The notes under the pieces: generated by a model
What the model was told of the DNA's origin: nothing
The model's input: only the letters and a program-made list of their open reading frames with translations
Databases searched by the model: none
NCBI GenBank assembly: GCA_963281255.1
Contig: OY725503.1
Location: 1,922,001 to 1,986,000, forward strand
DNA length: 64,000 nt
Direction: 5' to 3'
Source: Aphrocallistes beatrix
Lineage: Eukaryota > Porifera > Hexactinellida > Sceptrulophora > Aphrocallistidae
Position numbers and translations under genes: made by a program
In this document: positions 53,605-63,324 of the stretch, piece after piece
Layout of the letters: each line of letters opens with the position of its first letter
Numbering within the stretch: position 1 is the first letter of the stretch

Positions 53605-56445
53605 GTTCGTTATTATACAATATACTATAAGCTATACTTTAACACATCTTTTCTTCCGAATCCTAATTCTCCTCTTCTTCCTACTCCACCACAACCACCA
53701 ACCATTCCTCAATATAGGCCTACACCTCTCCTCCCTCTTCCTTGGAGGCCTATCTCCTCACTCAGCTCGCACTCTCCTAGTATAAATAGGATCGAGTCAG
53801 CTGATCTTCCACTTCCGAATCCTAATTCTCCTCTTCTTCCTACTCCACCACAACCACCAACCATTCCTCAATATAGGCCTACACCTCTCCTCCCTCTTCC
53901 TTGGAGGCCTATCTCCTCACTCAGCTCGCACTCTCCTAGTATAAATAGGATCGAGTCAGCTGATCTTCCACTTCCGAATCCTAATTCTCCTCTTCTTCCT
54001 ACTCCACCACAACCACCAACCATTCCTCAATATAGGCCTACACCTCTCCTCCCTCTTCCTTGGAGGCCTATCTCCTCACTCAGCTCGCACTCTCCTAGTA
54101 TAAATAGGATCGAGTCAGCTGATCTTCCACTTCCGAATCCTAATTCTCCTCTTCTTCCTACTCCACCACAACCACCAACCATTCCTCAATATAGGCCTAC
54201 ACCTCTCCTCCCTCTTCCTTGGAGGCCTATCTCCTCACTCAGCTCGCACTCTCCTAGTATAAATAGGATCGAGTCAGCTGATCTTCCACTTCCGAATCCT
54301 AATTCTCCTCTTCTTCCTACTCCACCACAACCACCAACCATTCCTCAATATAGGCCTACACCTCTCCTCCCTCTTCCTTGGAGGCCTATCTCCTCACTCA
54401 GCTCGCACTCTCCTAGTATAAATAGGATCGAGTCAGCTGATCTTCCACTTCCGAATCCTAATTCTCCTCTTCTTCCTACTCCACCACAACCACCAACCAT
54501 TCCTCAATATAGGCCTACACCTCTCCTCCCTCTTCCTTGGAGGCCTATCTCCTCACTCAGCTCGCACTCTCCTAGTATAAATAGGATCGAGTCAGCTGAT
54601 CTTCCACTTCCGAATCCTAATTCTCCTCTTCTTCCTACTCCACCACAACCACCAACCATTCCTCAATATAGGCCTACACCTCTCCTCCCTCTTCCTTGGA
54701 GGCCTATCTCCTCACTCAGCTCGCACTCTCCTAGTATAAATAGGATCGAGTCAGCTGATCTTCCACTTCCGAATCCTAATTCTCCTCTTCTTCCTACTCC
54801 ACCACAACCACCAACCATTCCTCAATATAGGCCTACACCTCTCCTCCCTCTTCCTTGGAGGCCTATCTCCTCACTCAGCTCGCACTCTCCTAGTATAAAT
54901 AGGATCGAGTCAGCTGATCTTCCACTTCCGAATCCTAATTCTCCTCTTCTTCCTACTCCACCACAACCACCAACCATTCCTCAATATAGGCCTACACCTC
55001 TCCTCCCTCTTCCTTGGAGGCCTATCTCCTCACTCAGCTCGCACTCTCCTAGTATAAATAGGATCGAGTCAGCTGATCTTCCACTTCCGAATCCTAATTC
55101 TCCTCTTCTTCCTACTCCACCACAACCACCAACCATTCCTCAATATAGGCCTACACCTCTCCTCCCTCTTCCTTGGAGGCCTATCTCCTCACTCAGCTCG
55201 CACTCTCCTAGTATAAATAGGATCGAGTCAGCTGATCTTCCACTTCCGAATCCTAATTCTCCTCTTCTTCCTACTCCACCACAACCACCAACCATTCCTC
55301 AATATAGGCCTACACCTCTCCTCCCTCTTCCTTGGAGGCCTATCTCCTCACTCAGCTCGCACTCTCCTAGTATAAATAGGATCGAGTCAGCTGATCTTCC
55401 ACTTCCGAATCCTAATTCTCCTCTTCTTCCTACTCCACCACAACCACCAACCATTCCTCAATATAGGCCTACACCTCTCCTCCCTCTTCCTTGGAGGCCT
55501 ATCTCCTCACTCAGCTCGCACTCTCCTAGTATAAATAGGATCGAGTCAGCTGATCTTCCACTTCCGAATCCTAATTCTCCTCTTCTTCCTACTCCACCAC
55601 AACCACCAACCATTCCTCAATATAGGCCTACACCTCTCCTCCCTCTTCCTTGGAGGCCTATCTCCTCACTCAGCTCGCACTCTCCTAGTATAAATAGGAT
55701 CGAGTCAGCTGATCTTCCACTTCCGAATCCTAATTCTCCTCTTCTTCCTACTCCACCACAACCACCAACCATTCCTCAATATAGGCCTACACCTCTCCTC
55801 CCTCTTCCTTGGAGGCCTATCTCCTCACTCAGCTCGCACTCTCCTAGTATAAATAGGATCGAGTCAGCTGATCTTCCACTTCCGAATCCTAATTCTCCTC
55901 TTCTTCCTACTCCACCACAACCACCAACCATTCCTCAATATAGGCATATACCCCTCCTCCCCCTCGCTCGCTGCGCTCACTCGGGGGAGACAGGTGCTCT
56001 GCACCTGAGCCACTTTCTTCTTCCTGTTCCTTCTCTACTTCCTCCTCATTCTTATTCTCATCTTTCCCCTTCCCTCTTGCCTAACACCATGCATATTTCT
56101 TCGGCTCGAAATCCATCCAATCTTATTACTATCAAGCCGATTAAATCTTCCCCGCGTGGTCATCCTCATCTCATAACCTTCCATCTTCTCAATGCTAGGA
56201 ATCTTAGGACTAAATCCTCTCGTTTTCTTGACTATGTATCTGACCACCATCCTGACGTTGTTGCCGTTACTGAGACCTGGTTCACGTCAAGGGATGCGGC
56301 AGTGAGAGCTGAATGCACCCCATCCGGCTACCAACTCCTTGATCGTCCTAGGTCTGCACATCGTCAGGGTGCATCTCCGCGATCCGTTCCTGGCTCCTCA
56401 CCAACAAGTTGCTTATCAATGACACCAAGACTGAGTTCCTTATAA
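53605..56445 (+). CDS. Open frame through the 159-bp array into the LINE endonuclease
   Basis: After a TAA at 53,602 the frame stays open for 946 codons to the stop at 56,443. Codons from 53,656 to about 55,950 encode 53-residue repeats (NPNSPLLPTPPQPPTIPQYR ... SINRIESADLPL). Without a break this continues past the first ATG at 56,089 (MHISSARNPSN) into FHLLNARNLRTKSSRFLDYV, then PDVVAVTETWFTSRDAAVRA, the start of an AP endonuclease with its conserved Asn and Glu. At about 56,370 the deletion leads out of frame. Whether the repeats are ever translated is unknown, since no ATG precedes them. The ATG-started product would be about 118 residues. Confidence 0.5.
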   Translation, partial: VRYYTIYYKLYFNTSFLPNPNSPLLPTPPQPPTIPQYRPTPLLPLPWRPISSLSSHSPSINRIESADLPLPNPNSPLLPTPPQPPTIPQYRPTPLLPLPWRPISSLSSHSPSINRIESADLPLPNPNSPLLPTPPQPPTIPQYRPTPLLPLPWRPISSLSSHSPSINRIESADLPLPNPNSPLLPTPPQPPTIPQYRPTPLLPLPWRPISSLSSHSPSINRIESADLPLPNPNSPLLPTPPQPPTIPQYRPTPLLPLPWRPISSLSSHSPSINRIESADLPLPNPNSPLLPTPPQPPTIPQYRPTPLLPLPWRPISSLSSHSPSINRIESADLPLPNPNSPLLPTPPQPPTIPQYRPTPLLPLPWRPISSLSSHSPSINRIESADLPLPNPNSPLLPTPPQPPTIPQYRPTPLLPLPWRPISSLSSHSPSINRIESADLPLPNPNSPLLPTPPQPPTIPQYRPTPLLPLPWRPISSLSSHSPSINRIESADLPLPNPNSPLLPTPPQPPTIPQYRPTPLLPLPWRPISSLSSHSPSINRIESADLPLPNPNSPLLPTPPQPPTIPQYRPTPLLPLPWRPISSLSSHSPSINRIESADLPLPNPNSPLLPTPPQPPTIPQYRPTPLLPLPWRPISSLSSHSPSINRIESADLPLPNPNSPLLPTPPQPPTIPQYRPTPLLPLPWRPISSLSSHSPSINRIESADLPLPNPNSPLLPTPPQPPTIPQYRPTPLLPLPWRPISSLSSHSPSINRIESADLPLPNPNSPLLPTPPQPPTIPQYRHIPLLPLARCAHSGETGALHLSHFLLPVPSLLPPHSYSHLSPSLLPNTMHISSARNPSNLITIKPIKSSPRGHPHLITFHLLNARNLRTKSSRFLDYVSDHHPDVVAVTETWFTSRDAAVRAECTPSGYQLLDRPRSAHRQGASPRSVPGSSPTSCLSMTPRLSSL
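53661..55950 (+). repeat. Array of 14 identical 159-bp units plus a partial unit
   Basis: Units start at 53,661 and every 159 bp to 55,887. I see no differences between full units. Each contains CTAGTATAAATAGGATCG, so fourteen TATA-box-like motifs. The unit length is a multiple of three and the frame with PTPPQPPTIPQYRPTP is open throughout; it is proline- and leucine-rich. The first in-frame ATG (56,089) comes only after the array, which suits a 5' leader made of promoter units. Some collapse or expansion in assembly is possible. Confidence 0.97.
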
Positions 56446-57152
56446 TAGGGACTCGTCAACAACTATCTAAGGTTCAAACTGATAGCATCTCTGTTGGTGA
56501 GTCGAGAATCTCTTCTTCCAAAGAAGTACGGAATCTTGGAACTTGGCTCGACAATACCCTCTCAATGTCTACTCAGGTCAGCAAAGTTGCCTCATCCTGC
56601 TTCTATTACATCTATAACATCCGGCGTATTAGAAAGTATCTCTCTAGGGAAGTCTGTGAAACTCTTGTCAATTCTCTTATCACATCTCGTCTTGATTATT
56701 GTAACAGTCTCTTGTATGGTTGCCCCTCATCCCTCTTAGCTCGACTCCAGCGAGTCCAGAACAGTGCAGCCAGGCTTATCTACAATGTCTCTCGTACCTT
56801 TTCGTCATCTCCTCTTCTTATTAACCTCCACTGGCTGCCTGTTAAACATCGTATCCTCTTCAAAATCCTCCTCATAACTTACAAAGCCATCCATTCTCTT
56901 GCTCCGGACTATATCATCCAGCTCATACAGGTTAAGTCATCCAATCGTACTCTACGATCATCCAACGCCATCCTCCTTGAGCATCCTACTATCAAATCTT
57001 CCAAAACTCTGGGTGATCGTGCATTCACTTTAGCTGCGCCTGTTGAGTGGAATCTTCTGCCTCCGAGCATTCGGAATGCCCCCTCACTTCTTCTCTTCAA
57101 AAAACTCTTGAAAACTCATCTTTTCCGTATCGCGCACGACACATCCACTTAA
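56370..57152 (+). pseudogene. LINE reverse-transcriptase protein, C-terminal part
   Basis: Reads AIRSWLLTNKLLINDTKTEF (the region just after the RT palm), then VRNLGTWLDNTLSM, YYIYNIRRIRKYLSRE, LDYCNSLLYGCP, LQRVQNSAARLIYNV, LHWLPVKHRILFKILL and NLLPPSIRNAPS. This block order is familiar from CR1/L2-group LINEs of invertebrates. The palm motif with YxDD is absent because of the deletion upstream. The frame from 56,409 to 57,152 has no break, so this copy is young. Confidence 0.85.
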
Positions 57153-57218
57153 ATTAATTTCAATGCATATACATACCTTACAAGCATACATAATATGGAA
57201 TCTGCGCTATATAAATGT

Positions 57219-57245
57219 ATATTATTATTATTATTATTATTATTA
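57219..57245 (+). repeat. (TTA)n tail of the LINE
   Basis: Nine TTA-type repeats directly after ATATAAATGTATA, the 3' signature of this LINE. Confidence 0.9.
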
Positions 57246-57246
57246 A

Positions 57247-57761
57247 CATGCGGAGTCTCCAATGCCTAAGCGACCCCGTGTAAGGTCATCAGCTGGCAAG
57301 ATCATGAAGACCGTTTTTTGGGATCAGGCGGGTATATTGCTTCTAGATTTTTTCCACACAAGTAAACAGTAACTGGCATTTACTATAGTGAACTAATCAA
57401 CAGGCTTCGAGATCATATAAAGGGATTGAGACGTGGATTGCTAACGCGCGGCGTCTTGCTATTGCATGACAATGCACCAGTTCACAAATCTCGTCTTGCT
57501 CAGGCTACAATTCGTGATTGCAAGCTCGAGGAACTTAATCACCCCCCTTACTCCCCTGATATAGCACCATCTGACTATTACCTATTCTCCAATCTCAAAA
57601 GACATCTACGGGGAAGAATTTTTAGAGACGATCTAGAGCTGAAAGAGGCAGTTGAAGAATGGTTTGAGTCCAAAGATTCAACTTTTTATAAAAATGGAAT
57701 TTTGAGTCTCCGTGATCGATGGTCTCGTGTGATTCATGTTAAGGGACAATATATTGAATAA
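57247..57761 (+). pseudogene. mariner transposase, C-terminal half
   Basis: KIMKTVFWDQAGILLLDFFH and a stop, then YYSELINRLRDHIKG. The long clean frame has VLLLHDNAPVHKSRLAQATI (second Asp), HPPYSPDIAPSDYYLFSNLK (third Asp) and RWSRVIHVKGQYIE at the C-terminus. Related to but clearly different from the mariner at 31 kb. The N-terminal half and both TIRs are not visible. It begins right behind the LINE tail. Confidence 0.85.
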
Positions 57762-58460
57762 CTTGTATTAGATTGTTTCTAATAGTTATTATGTTGTCAG
57801 GTCTCAAAGTTTATTGTCCAATCTGGTAGCACAGTACTAAAATGAGTGCTGGTATAGGGGCGGCCGGCCGGCCGTAAGTGGTGCACAGACTAGAGTTTAA
57901 AGGATATCGCCCTGAAATCTTTTGTGAAGCTGCGTAAATAAATGTAGATGTGCACTTAACCATACGATTTTCAATATATGCTAAATCATCATCATTACGT
58001 AGCATTTTGTAATTTCATTATTTTGCTTATTGCACAAAAACTAGAAACTTGAGATTGGTAACACTGGTGAAGTATGAGGCCCTCTAAAACACATTTCATT
58101 CCTAGATCCATCGAACATAGGACCTCTGAGAAATTTGCGGTTAAAAATTTTGTCGCGTAATTATCACCTAATTTTAATGATAAATGCATATTAGAGCTCA
58201 AATTTTAATATTTTGAGATAAACAATTGTTCAATAAAGTGTTCAATATAGATGTCTCAACATAATTATCTTAATTAATTATGTTTACATCATGAAGACAC
58301 AGCAATAATGATGAATTGTTAATAGAAATAAACATATATTGTAGTGTTCAGAATAGATAACCCTACAAAAAATGCTAATTAATTATGCTGACGTCATCAT
58401 GATGATACAGCCAAAATTTACATCCACAATTTTAATCCTACAAGCTTTAATTGATGTAAG
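57762..58460. other. Stretch without a gene
   Basis: It holds a CGGCCGGCCGGCCG palindrome (57,861), a short sequence starting AAGGATATCGCCCTG (57,901) that resembles a family D end, and AT-rich sequence with TGACGTCATCATGATGA (58,393). Nothing else is seen. Confidence 0.4.
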
Positions 58461-58576
58461 AAAACCCCCTCACAGACGGGCTAGAAGTGTGCTTCCAAAT
58501 TCCTTGGATGACATGTATTGTGTCATCTTCCAAGGAATGTGGAAGCACACTTCTGGCCCGTCTGTGAGGGGCTTTT
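58461..58576. repeat. Long inverted repeat
   Basis: Arms of about 53 bp (CCTCACAGACGGGC, AGAAGTGTGCTTCCA, ATTCCTTGGA) with few mismatches flank TGTATTG. It borders the MULE fragment to its right and may be a rearranged end of that element. Confidence 0.85.
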
Positions 58577-58599
58577 ATTTTTGGTAAATATACTTTGGT

Positions 58600-58990
58600 A
58601 TTTGTTGCCGTCGTTCACCAACTTCCAATGCCTCCTGCGATCGTTCTGGCATTGTATTTTGAGAAAACCTACATTGGACGAATGCTCCTGGGGGATCTTC
58701 TCAGGAACCATTGCTTCCAATTGTTATGTGGAACCGTCACTACGAGACACCATTTGGACTACCGAGAACCACAAATGCAGTTGAAGCGTGGCATAGGTCA
58801 TTCAATGCTACAGTTGCATGCCATCCTCCCAGGTTATGGAAATTCATTAGTGCATTAAAACGTGAACAGGGGGATCTCGTCGAGGTCAAACAGGCAAAGT
58901 TTATTGCATGAGAAAAGCCAACCAAACGGCGTAAGGATCAGGCGAATGCTGAAGCTCTAAAATAAATGGTTATGAGCTATTATTATCGTC
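58600..58990 (+). pseudogene. MULE transposase, C-terminal fragment
   Basis: ALYFEKTYIGRMLLGDLLR, then PIVMWNRHYETPFGLPRTTN, AVEAWHRSFNATVACHPP (catalytic Glu) and RLWKFISALKREQGDLVEV, then after a stop a tail to LEFLRGIAYRF. The frame alternates, and everything before the second Asp is missing. Better conserved around the Glu than the MULE at 9 kb. Confidence 0.8.
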
Positions 58991-59399
58991 CTAGACTTGA
59001 ATTCTTGCGTGGGATTGCATACCGTTTCAACATTCAGATAGCTTAAATTGACTACTTTTCTGTTTTTTCTTGTTTTTTCCTCTTTTCCTTACCCTTTCTT
59101 TCAATTATATCTTTTCTGTTACATTCTTTATAAATCGTAAAACCACACTTATATAAAAATAATTTTACTAGTAGTAATGCTGTTGATTTAAAATGAAATT
59201 CACACCCATCGCCTGATTTTATACTTGTAATTACATTGGAAATTGCAAGAACAAGTGTTTCAAAAAATAATCTGAAGGGTAGCCAATCAAATTTGTATTG
59301 AATTGTCGGTATTTCGAATTGTCATGAATGGGTCCCTTAATGAATGACTGGAAGCTGCCAGCTTAGGTTCTAGAACTAGGGTCCATTGTGTACTTTCTC

Positions 59400-59454
59400 A
59401 GGGCCGTATTAAGAGGGGTGCTATGGGTGCTGCAGAACCAGTGCCTGTGGTCCA
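59400..59454 (+). mobile_element. Possible hAT-type terminus
   Basis: CAGGGCCGTATTAAGAGGGG resembles a known hAT MITE start. No partner end found. Confidence 0.3.
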
Positions 59455-60475
59455 TTAGGGGCCCGCGTAGTTGTAGCGGGCCTGCAGAAATTTCTCTCTT
59501 GTAGATTCGCAAAGAGCAAAACAGAAAGGTCCCGCCTTCAGGATGCCGGGTGCAAGGTTACTGTCTAACATGACTGGGATTAGGGTGTTATCTTGGGAGT
59601 TCCATCCCCATTCAGTGCCCTCCATACAATCAGCCATGCCCATCTACAACATCACCTGAAAATAGAACCTCAGAGAGTGAAATTTCGTGGTGGACGCTGT
59701 AGGTGGCAGTCTTTCGGGTGTAGCGAAGCGTTTGGCTGCACGCACTTTCTTGAGGAGGATAGTGTATTTCAAGTTACGAAGACTGTTCCCAAGTTTTGCA
59801 TTGAACAACGCGATCATGACTTTATAACCAGTGTTTTCTATCACAACTGGGTCTTGGTTTGGTGCAATAAACACCCTAGCATAGCTTTTTAAGATGGAAT
59901 CTTCTTTGAACTTCAGAGCAGACTTCTTTCTGTGCCCGAAAATGCTGGAAGGGTGTCACACCGGGTGAATGCATGCAGAAAATGCAGGCTATGGCAGATT
60001 TCGTCCCCAAGCACCAGCTTTATCACCTTGATGTCATACACTACGGTTGGTTTCCCTTTTTCCGAGCGGTAGTATATCTTCTTTGCATTGTTGTTAGGAG
60101 TGTAGTACAGCAACAGAACCAATAGATCCATATCCTCGCCTATGAGAGTTGTTGTCTTAAAAGATGCCATTGATACTGCTGCCTTCACAATGTCAACATC
60201 GGCATCCTCCTCAGCCTGTATTACATGGCACCCTCTTTCTCTCATACGTTCAGAAATGAGACGGATGAGGGCCTGTTTGTTGGGTTGATTGGAAAGGGAA
60301 TCCTCCTTATTACTACAGTCTCCGCTACGAAATTCACAGAGGTGCTATTCCCAGGTGATAATATGGATGGGTATGGCTGACGGTCACCCTGCACCCGGCA
60401 CTCTTGAAAATGATCCACTGTAACTGTTCCACAGGCTGTTGTAGTCTCAGGAAATAAGGACTCAGCTGTTACCAA
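59455..60475 (-). pseudogene. Middle and C-terminal part of the transposon-borne nuclease-like family
   Basis: From right to left: SFLNVSFLN-type start with PFPINPTNRPSS, FQECRVQGDRQPYPS, then EEDADVDIVKAAVSMASF, LIGEDMDLLVLLLYYTPN, KIYYRSEKGKPTVVYDIKVI, HSLHFLHAFTRCDTLPAFSG, FNAKLGNSLRNLKYTILLKK, LPPTASTTKFHSLRFYFQVM and EWGWNSQDNTLIPVMLDSNL. The DxDLLVLLL and CDT blocks suggest a metal-dependent nuclease-like fold, which is inference. Three or four frame changes. No autonomous element boundaries seen. Confidence 0.55.
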
Positions 60476-60883
60476 TCATGCGGACGATGCCAAGATGACA
60501 ACTGTGGCAATATGAGAGAAGGGATTGCATTGGATGATGAAACCGAAGATGAAATTGAAATGTAAACATATCAATCCATCTATTTATCCATCTATGCCAC
60601 CTAAATTTTCTATTCTTATATTTCATGAGTTAGAGACAAAAAAAAATTTACGAGTATTTTTTCCGTTAAAAATACATGAATGCCACAAGTCGCAAACCAT
60701 AATAATTTTTTAACTAACTAACGTTTATACTATTTATATTAAGAAATTCGTACTTAGCAAGCATAGACGAGAAAAAAAAGGGGTCACTCGATATGGTTTA
60801 GACCAAATTTGGAAATCGGAATATTACATTCCAGGATGTTGCTAGGGAAGGCCCAAAATCTTTTGCTCAAAATATAGTCAATA

Positions 60884-60911
60884 TCCTTACTATTAAAACA
60901 TGATTAATGTG
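60884..60911 (+). mobile_element. Family B 5' module alone
   Basis: A|TCCTTACTATTAAAACATG, ending GTG next to the Tc1 insertion. The rest of this B copy is not present beyond the Tc1. Confidence 0.75.
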
Positions 60912-60913
60912 TA

Positions 60914-61790
60914 CAGGGTAGGGTGTTAATAAATGGATGTCGTAAACTAAAATTCTGGAAAAAAAAGTTAATTTAGTAGACAAATGATATTTACTACTTT
61001 TTAATATATCCACCACTGTTCGCAATAGACAATTTTACCCTATTAGGCATAGAAGATATTAGATTGTCTAGAATGTCCTCATTTATTTCTGACCAGGCCC
61101 TTTTCAAGCTATCTTTGAGAGATTCTTCATTTGTTGGCGGGTCTAATAAATCCAAGTGACTCTGCAGTATAGTCCATAGATTTTCTATAGGGTTTAAATC
61201 AGGAGAATTCGCCGGCCAAATGCCCTTCTTCCAAAACCATTTTAGATTCTGTAGGCACCACTCCTGGGCTTTCTTAGCTGTATGAGCTGGTGCACCATCC
61301 TGCTGAAAAATTGACTTAGACATGTTTAACATCATTTTTCGCTCACAAATAGGTACATTGTCTTTTCCTACGAATAGTTGACATCAAAGATTTCTTAAGA
61401 AAATCTCTTCAACATAATATTTAGACGTTATGGACTGTCCTCGAGGAATAAAATGGAGATTGGAGAGAGCGCGAAAAGACATCACACCCCATACGTTGAT
61501 TTTCAGGGGAAATTCAATGTTCTCGATAGGGGTAACATTTCGTGAGTTTAGTGCCCATATTCTGTTGTTTTGCCTATCGGGGGCATAGTATAGTTGATGC
61601 GGAGACTGATCTGAGAACAAAACACGTCGCCATTCTACCACACAGCAATTATTCCTATCTTTGCAGATGCGATTTCTTCTGGTCTTTGTCAGTTTTGGAT
61701 GTTTTTGCGTTTTAAATGGTTTAGCATGAAGAGTATTCTTGAGGTATCTGTATACGGTGACATGAGACTGTTTGCCCCCTTTTCTTTAGG
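60914..61790 (-). mobile_element. Tc1-like transposon, 5' part missing
   Basis: The end CAGGGTAGGGTGTTAATAAA lies next to TA, inside the family B 5' module. It holds a transposase gene on the minus strand. The other terminus could not be found. Confidence 0.75.
60994..61780 (-). pseudogene. Tc1-like transposase, one visible frameshift
   Basis: From 61,780: HVTVYRYLKNTLHAKPFKTQ (second HTH), RRNRICKDRNNC, EWRRVLFSDQSPHQLYYAPD (first Asp), WGVMSFRALSNLHFI, YYVEEIFLRNL. After a shift near 61,385: SIFQQDGAPAHTAKKAQEWC (second Asp), WPANSPDLNPIENLWTILQS (Glu, a DDE-type third residue) and KLSIANSGGYIKK. The first HTH is missing. The close fit to Tc1 consensus indicates a recent copy. Confidence 0.88.
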
Positions 61791-61891
61791 ATAGAAGCAT
61801 CCGCATATAGTATAATAAAAAGTCATGAATAAATAAACTGGATTTATCAATACAGTGCTATTTGCATTTGTTGAATACGATTTGTAAAATA

Positions 61892-62337
61892 CAAGCGCGC
61901 TTCGCTTGCTTGCGCTGAGCGGCTGGCGGACACTATTTCTGCCGGAGGAGCCCTACGGGCGCCTGGGGTCACATTGATTAATTATAAGGGAGATATCTCT
62001 AAATACGTCTGTCTTACTATTATAATCGATATCGCACCAAAAATCACCAAATTTATCAATTTTTGAGATTTTGATGGTTAATGATGACGTCATAACAAAG
62101 TAATGAGTTATCATTTTTATTGTCGAATTAGAAATTTGAGTTTATTGTCAAAAAACTCAAATTTCTAATTATAAAAAAGTTTATAATGACGTCATAATTC
62201 CATGATGAATCGACATTTTGGTCTGAGTTCAGAACAGTGGAGCCATAGCTAAAAGACTCCCGCATGCCAAAAATCAGCTATTGCGCATTGCAGTTTCCTC
62301 AATCAATTCGTTAAAGAGATATAAATAAATATATATA
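61892..62337 (-). mobile_element. Family B element lacking the 5' module
   Basis: CTTG|T end at 61,892, intact hairpin series in part (AGGCGCCC-GTA-GGGCTCCT), interior to TTAACGAATTG and a TA-rich stretch. Back to back with the next copy. Confidence 0.85.
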
Positions 62338-62874
62338 TCCTTACTATTAAAACTCGATTAATGTTTGTTTATATATATATATATATATCTGTAAATTGAT
62401 TGGAGAAACTGCCATGCGCAGAAAGCTGATTTTTGGCATGTGGGAGTCTTCTGGCTATGGCTCCAGCAAGTTCTGAGCTCAGACCAAAATGTCGACTAAT
62501 CATGGAATTATGGCGTCATTGTCACATTTTTTAAGGTTAAGCATTACAGTTATTCGAGCTTAACTCAGCCATTATAGGAGATAGAAGGCTGAAATTTTAA
62601 TAGAATCTGTATACTAACATACCTCAAATATGATGCAACTATCATCAAAAAATGTTGACTTATCACTTTGTTATGACGTCATCATTACGCTTCAAAATTT
62701 TAAAAATTGACAAATATGGTGATTTCTCGTGCGATATCGATTATAAAAATAGAACAGACGTATTTAGAGAAGTTATCTCTCTTATAATTAATCAATGTGA
62801 CCCCAGATGACCGAAGGGAGCTTCCGGCGCCACAGTGTCCGCAAGTCGCAGCGCAAGCAAGCGGAGCGCGCTTG
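62338..62874 (+). mobile_element. Family B element, full length
   Basis: A|TCCTTACTATTAAAACTCG at 62,338 to CGCGCTTG|T at 62,874, 537 bp. TGGCGTCA and TGACGTCA occupy the two palindrome positions. The second hairpin in the tail has lost part of one arm. Confidence 0.92.
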
Positions 62875-63324
62875 TATATATCAAATTGGTTGACATTTGA
62901 TGATGAGCACGAATATGACAATAAAAACTGATTTGCAATCATTTGAAGGTTTAAACTTAGTTTTCAAAACCGCGATTTTTATAGCCCGGGGTCAACGGCA
63001 GGGTCGTGGCAAATCACTTTCTGATACTCCGATTTCGGTAAACTTTTAGTATGTTACTCCTAAGACATGATACAACGGAAAATGCAATAAAACAATTTCT
63101 TGCAATTCTTTTGTGGTCATGCATCATATTGACCTGACTTATAGGTCATTCAATAAGTATTGCTGTTCGATTTGTTTTTCAATTACTATTGCTGTAAAGT
63201 ACTCAAACTTCATATAAAATAAAGTAATGTATTTTATCTATTAATGTTACAATTTTGGACTGATTTAATGAAAATTCAGAATTTCTTACCTACTTCAGCA
63301 TACTTGTAGAAAAAGGCTTCCAAG

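Larger units (their letters stand above)
53453..57245 (+). mobile_element. CR1/L2-like LINE with tandem 5' array, internally deleted
   Basis: From 5' to 3': a short lead, a 159-bp tandem array (53,661-55,950), the N-terminal part of an apurinic endonuclease, a deletion junction near 56,370, the C-terminal part of the reverse-transcriptase protein, and a 3' tail ending in (TTA)n. The RT catalytic region is gone. The exact left boundary is uncertain. The tail is shared with 4,230-4,283. Confidence 0.8.

Noticed and set aside
53543-53785. ATG-started 80-codon frame at the start of the array
   Set aside because: It is in a different frame from the one continuous with the endonuclease and ends within the first unit.
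53661-55950. Regular array considered as CRISPR or satellite
   Set aside because: Units are contiguous and identical with no variable spacers, and the array leads in frame into a LINE.
57850-57875. CGGCCGGCCGGCCG as a regulatory or cloning site
   Set aside because: A short simple palindrome with no context that would support a function.
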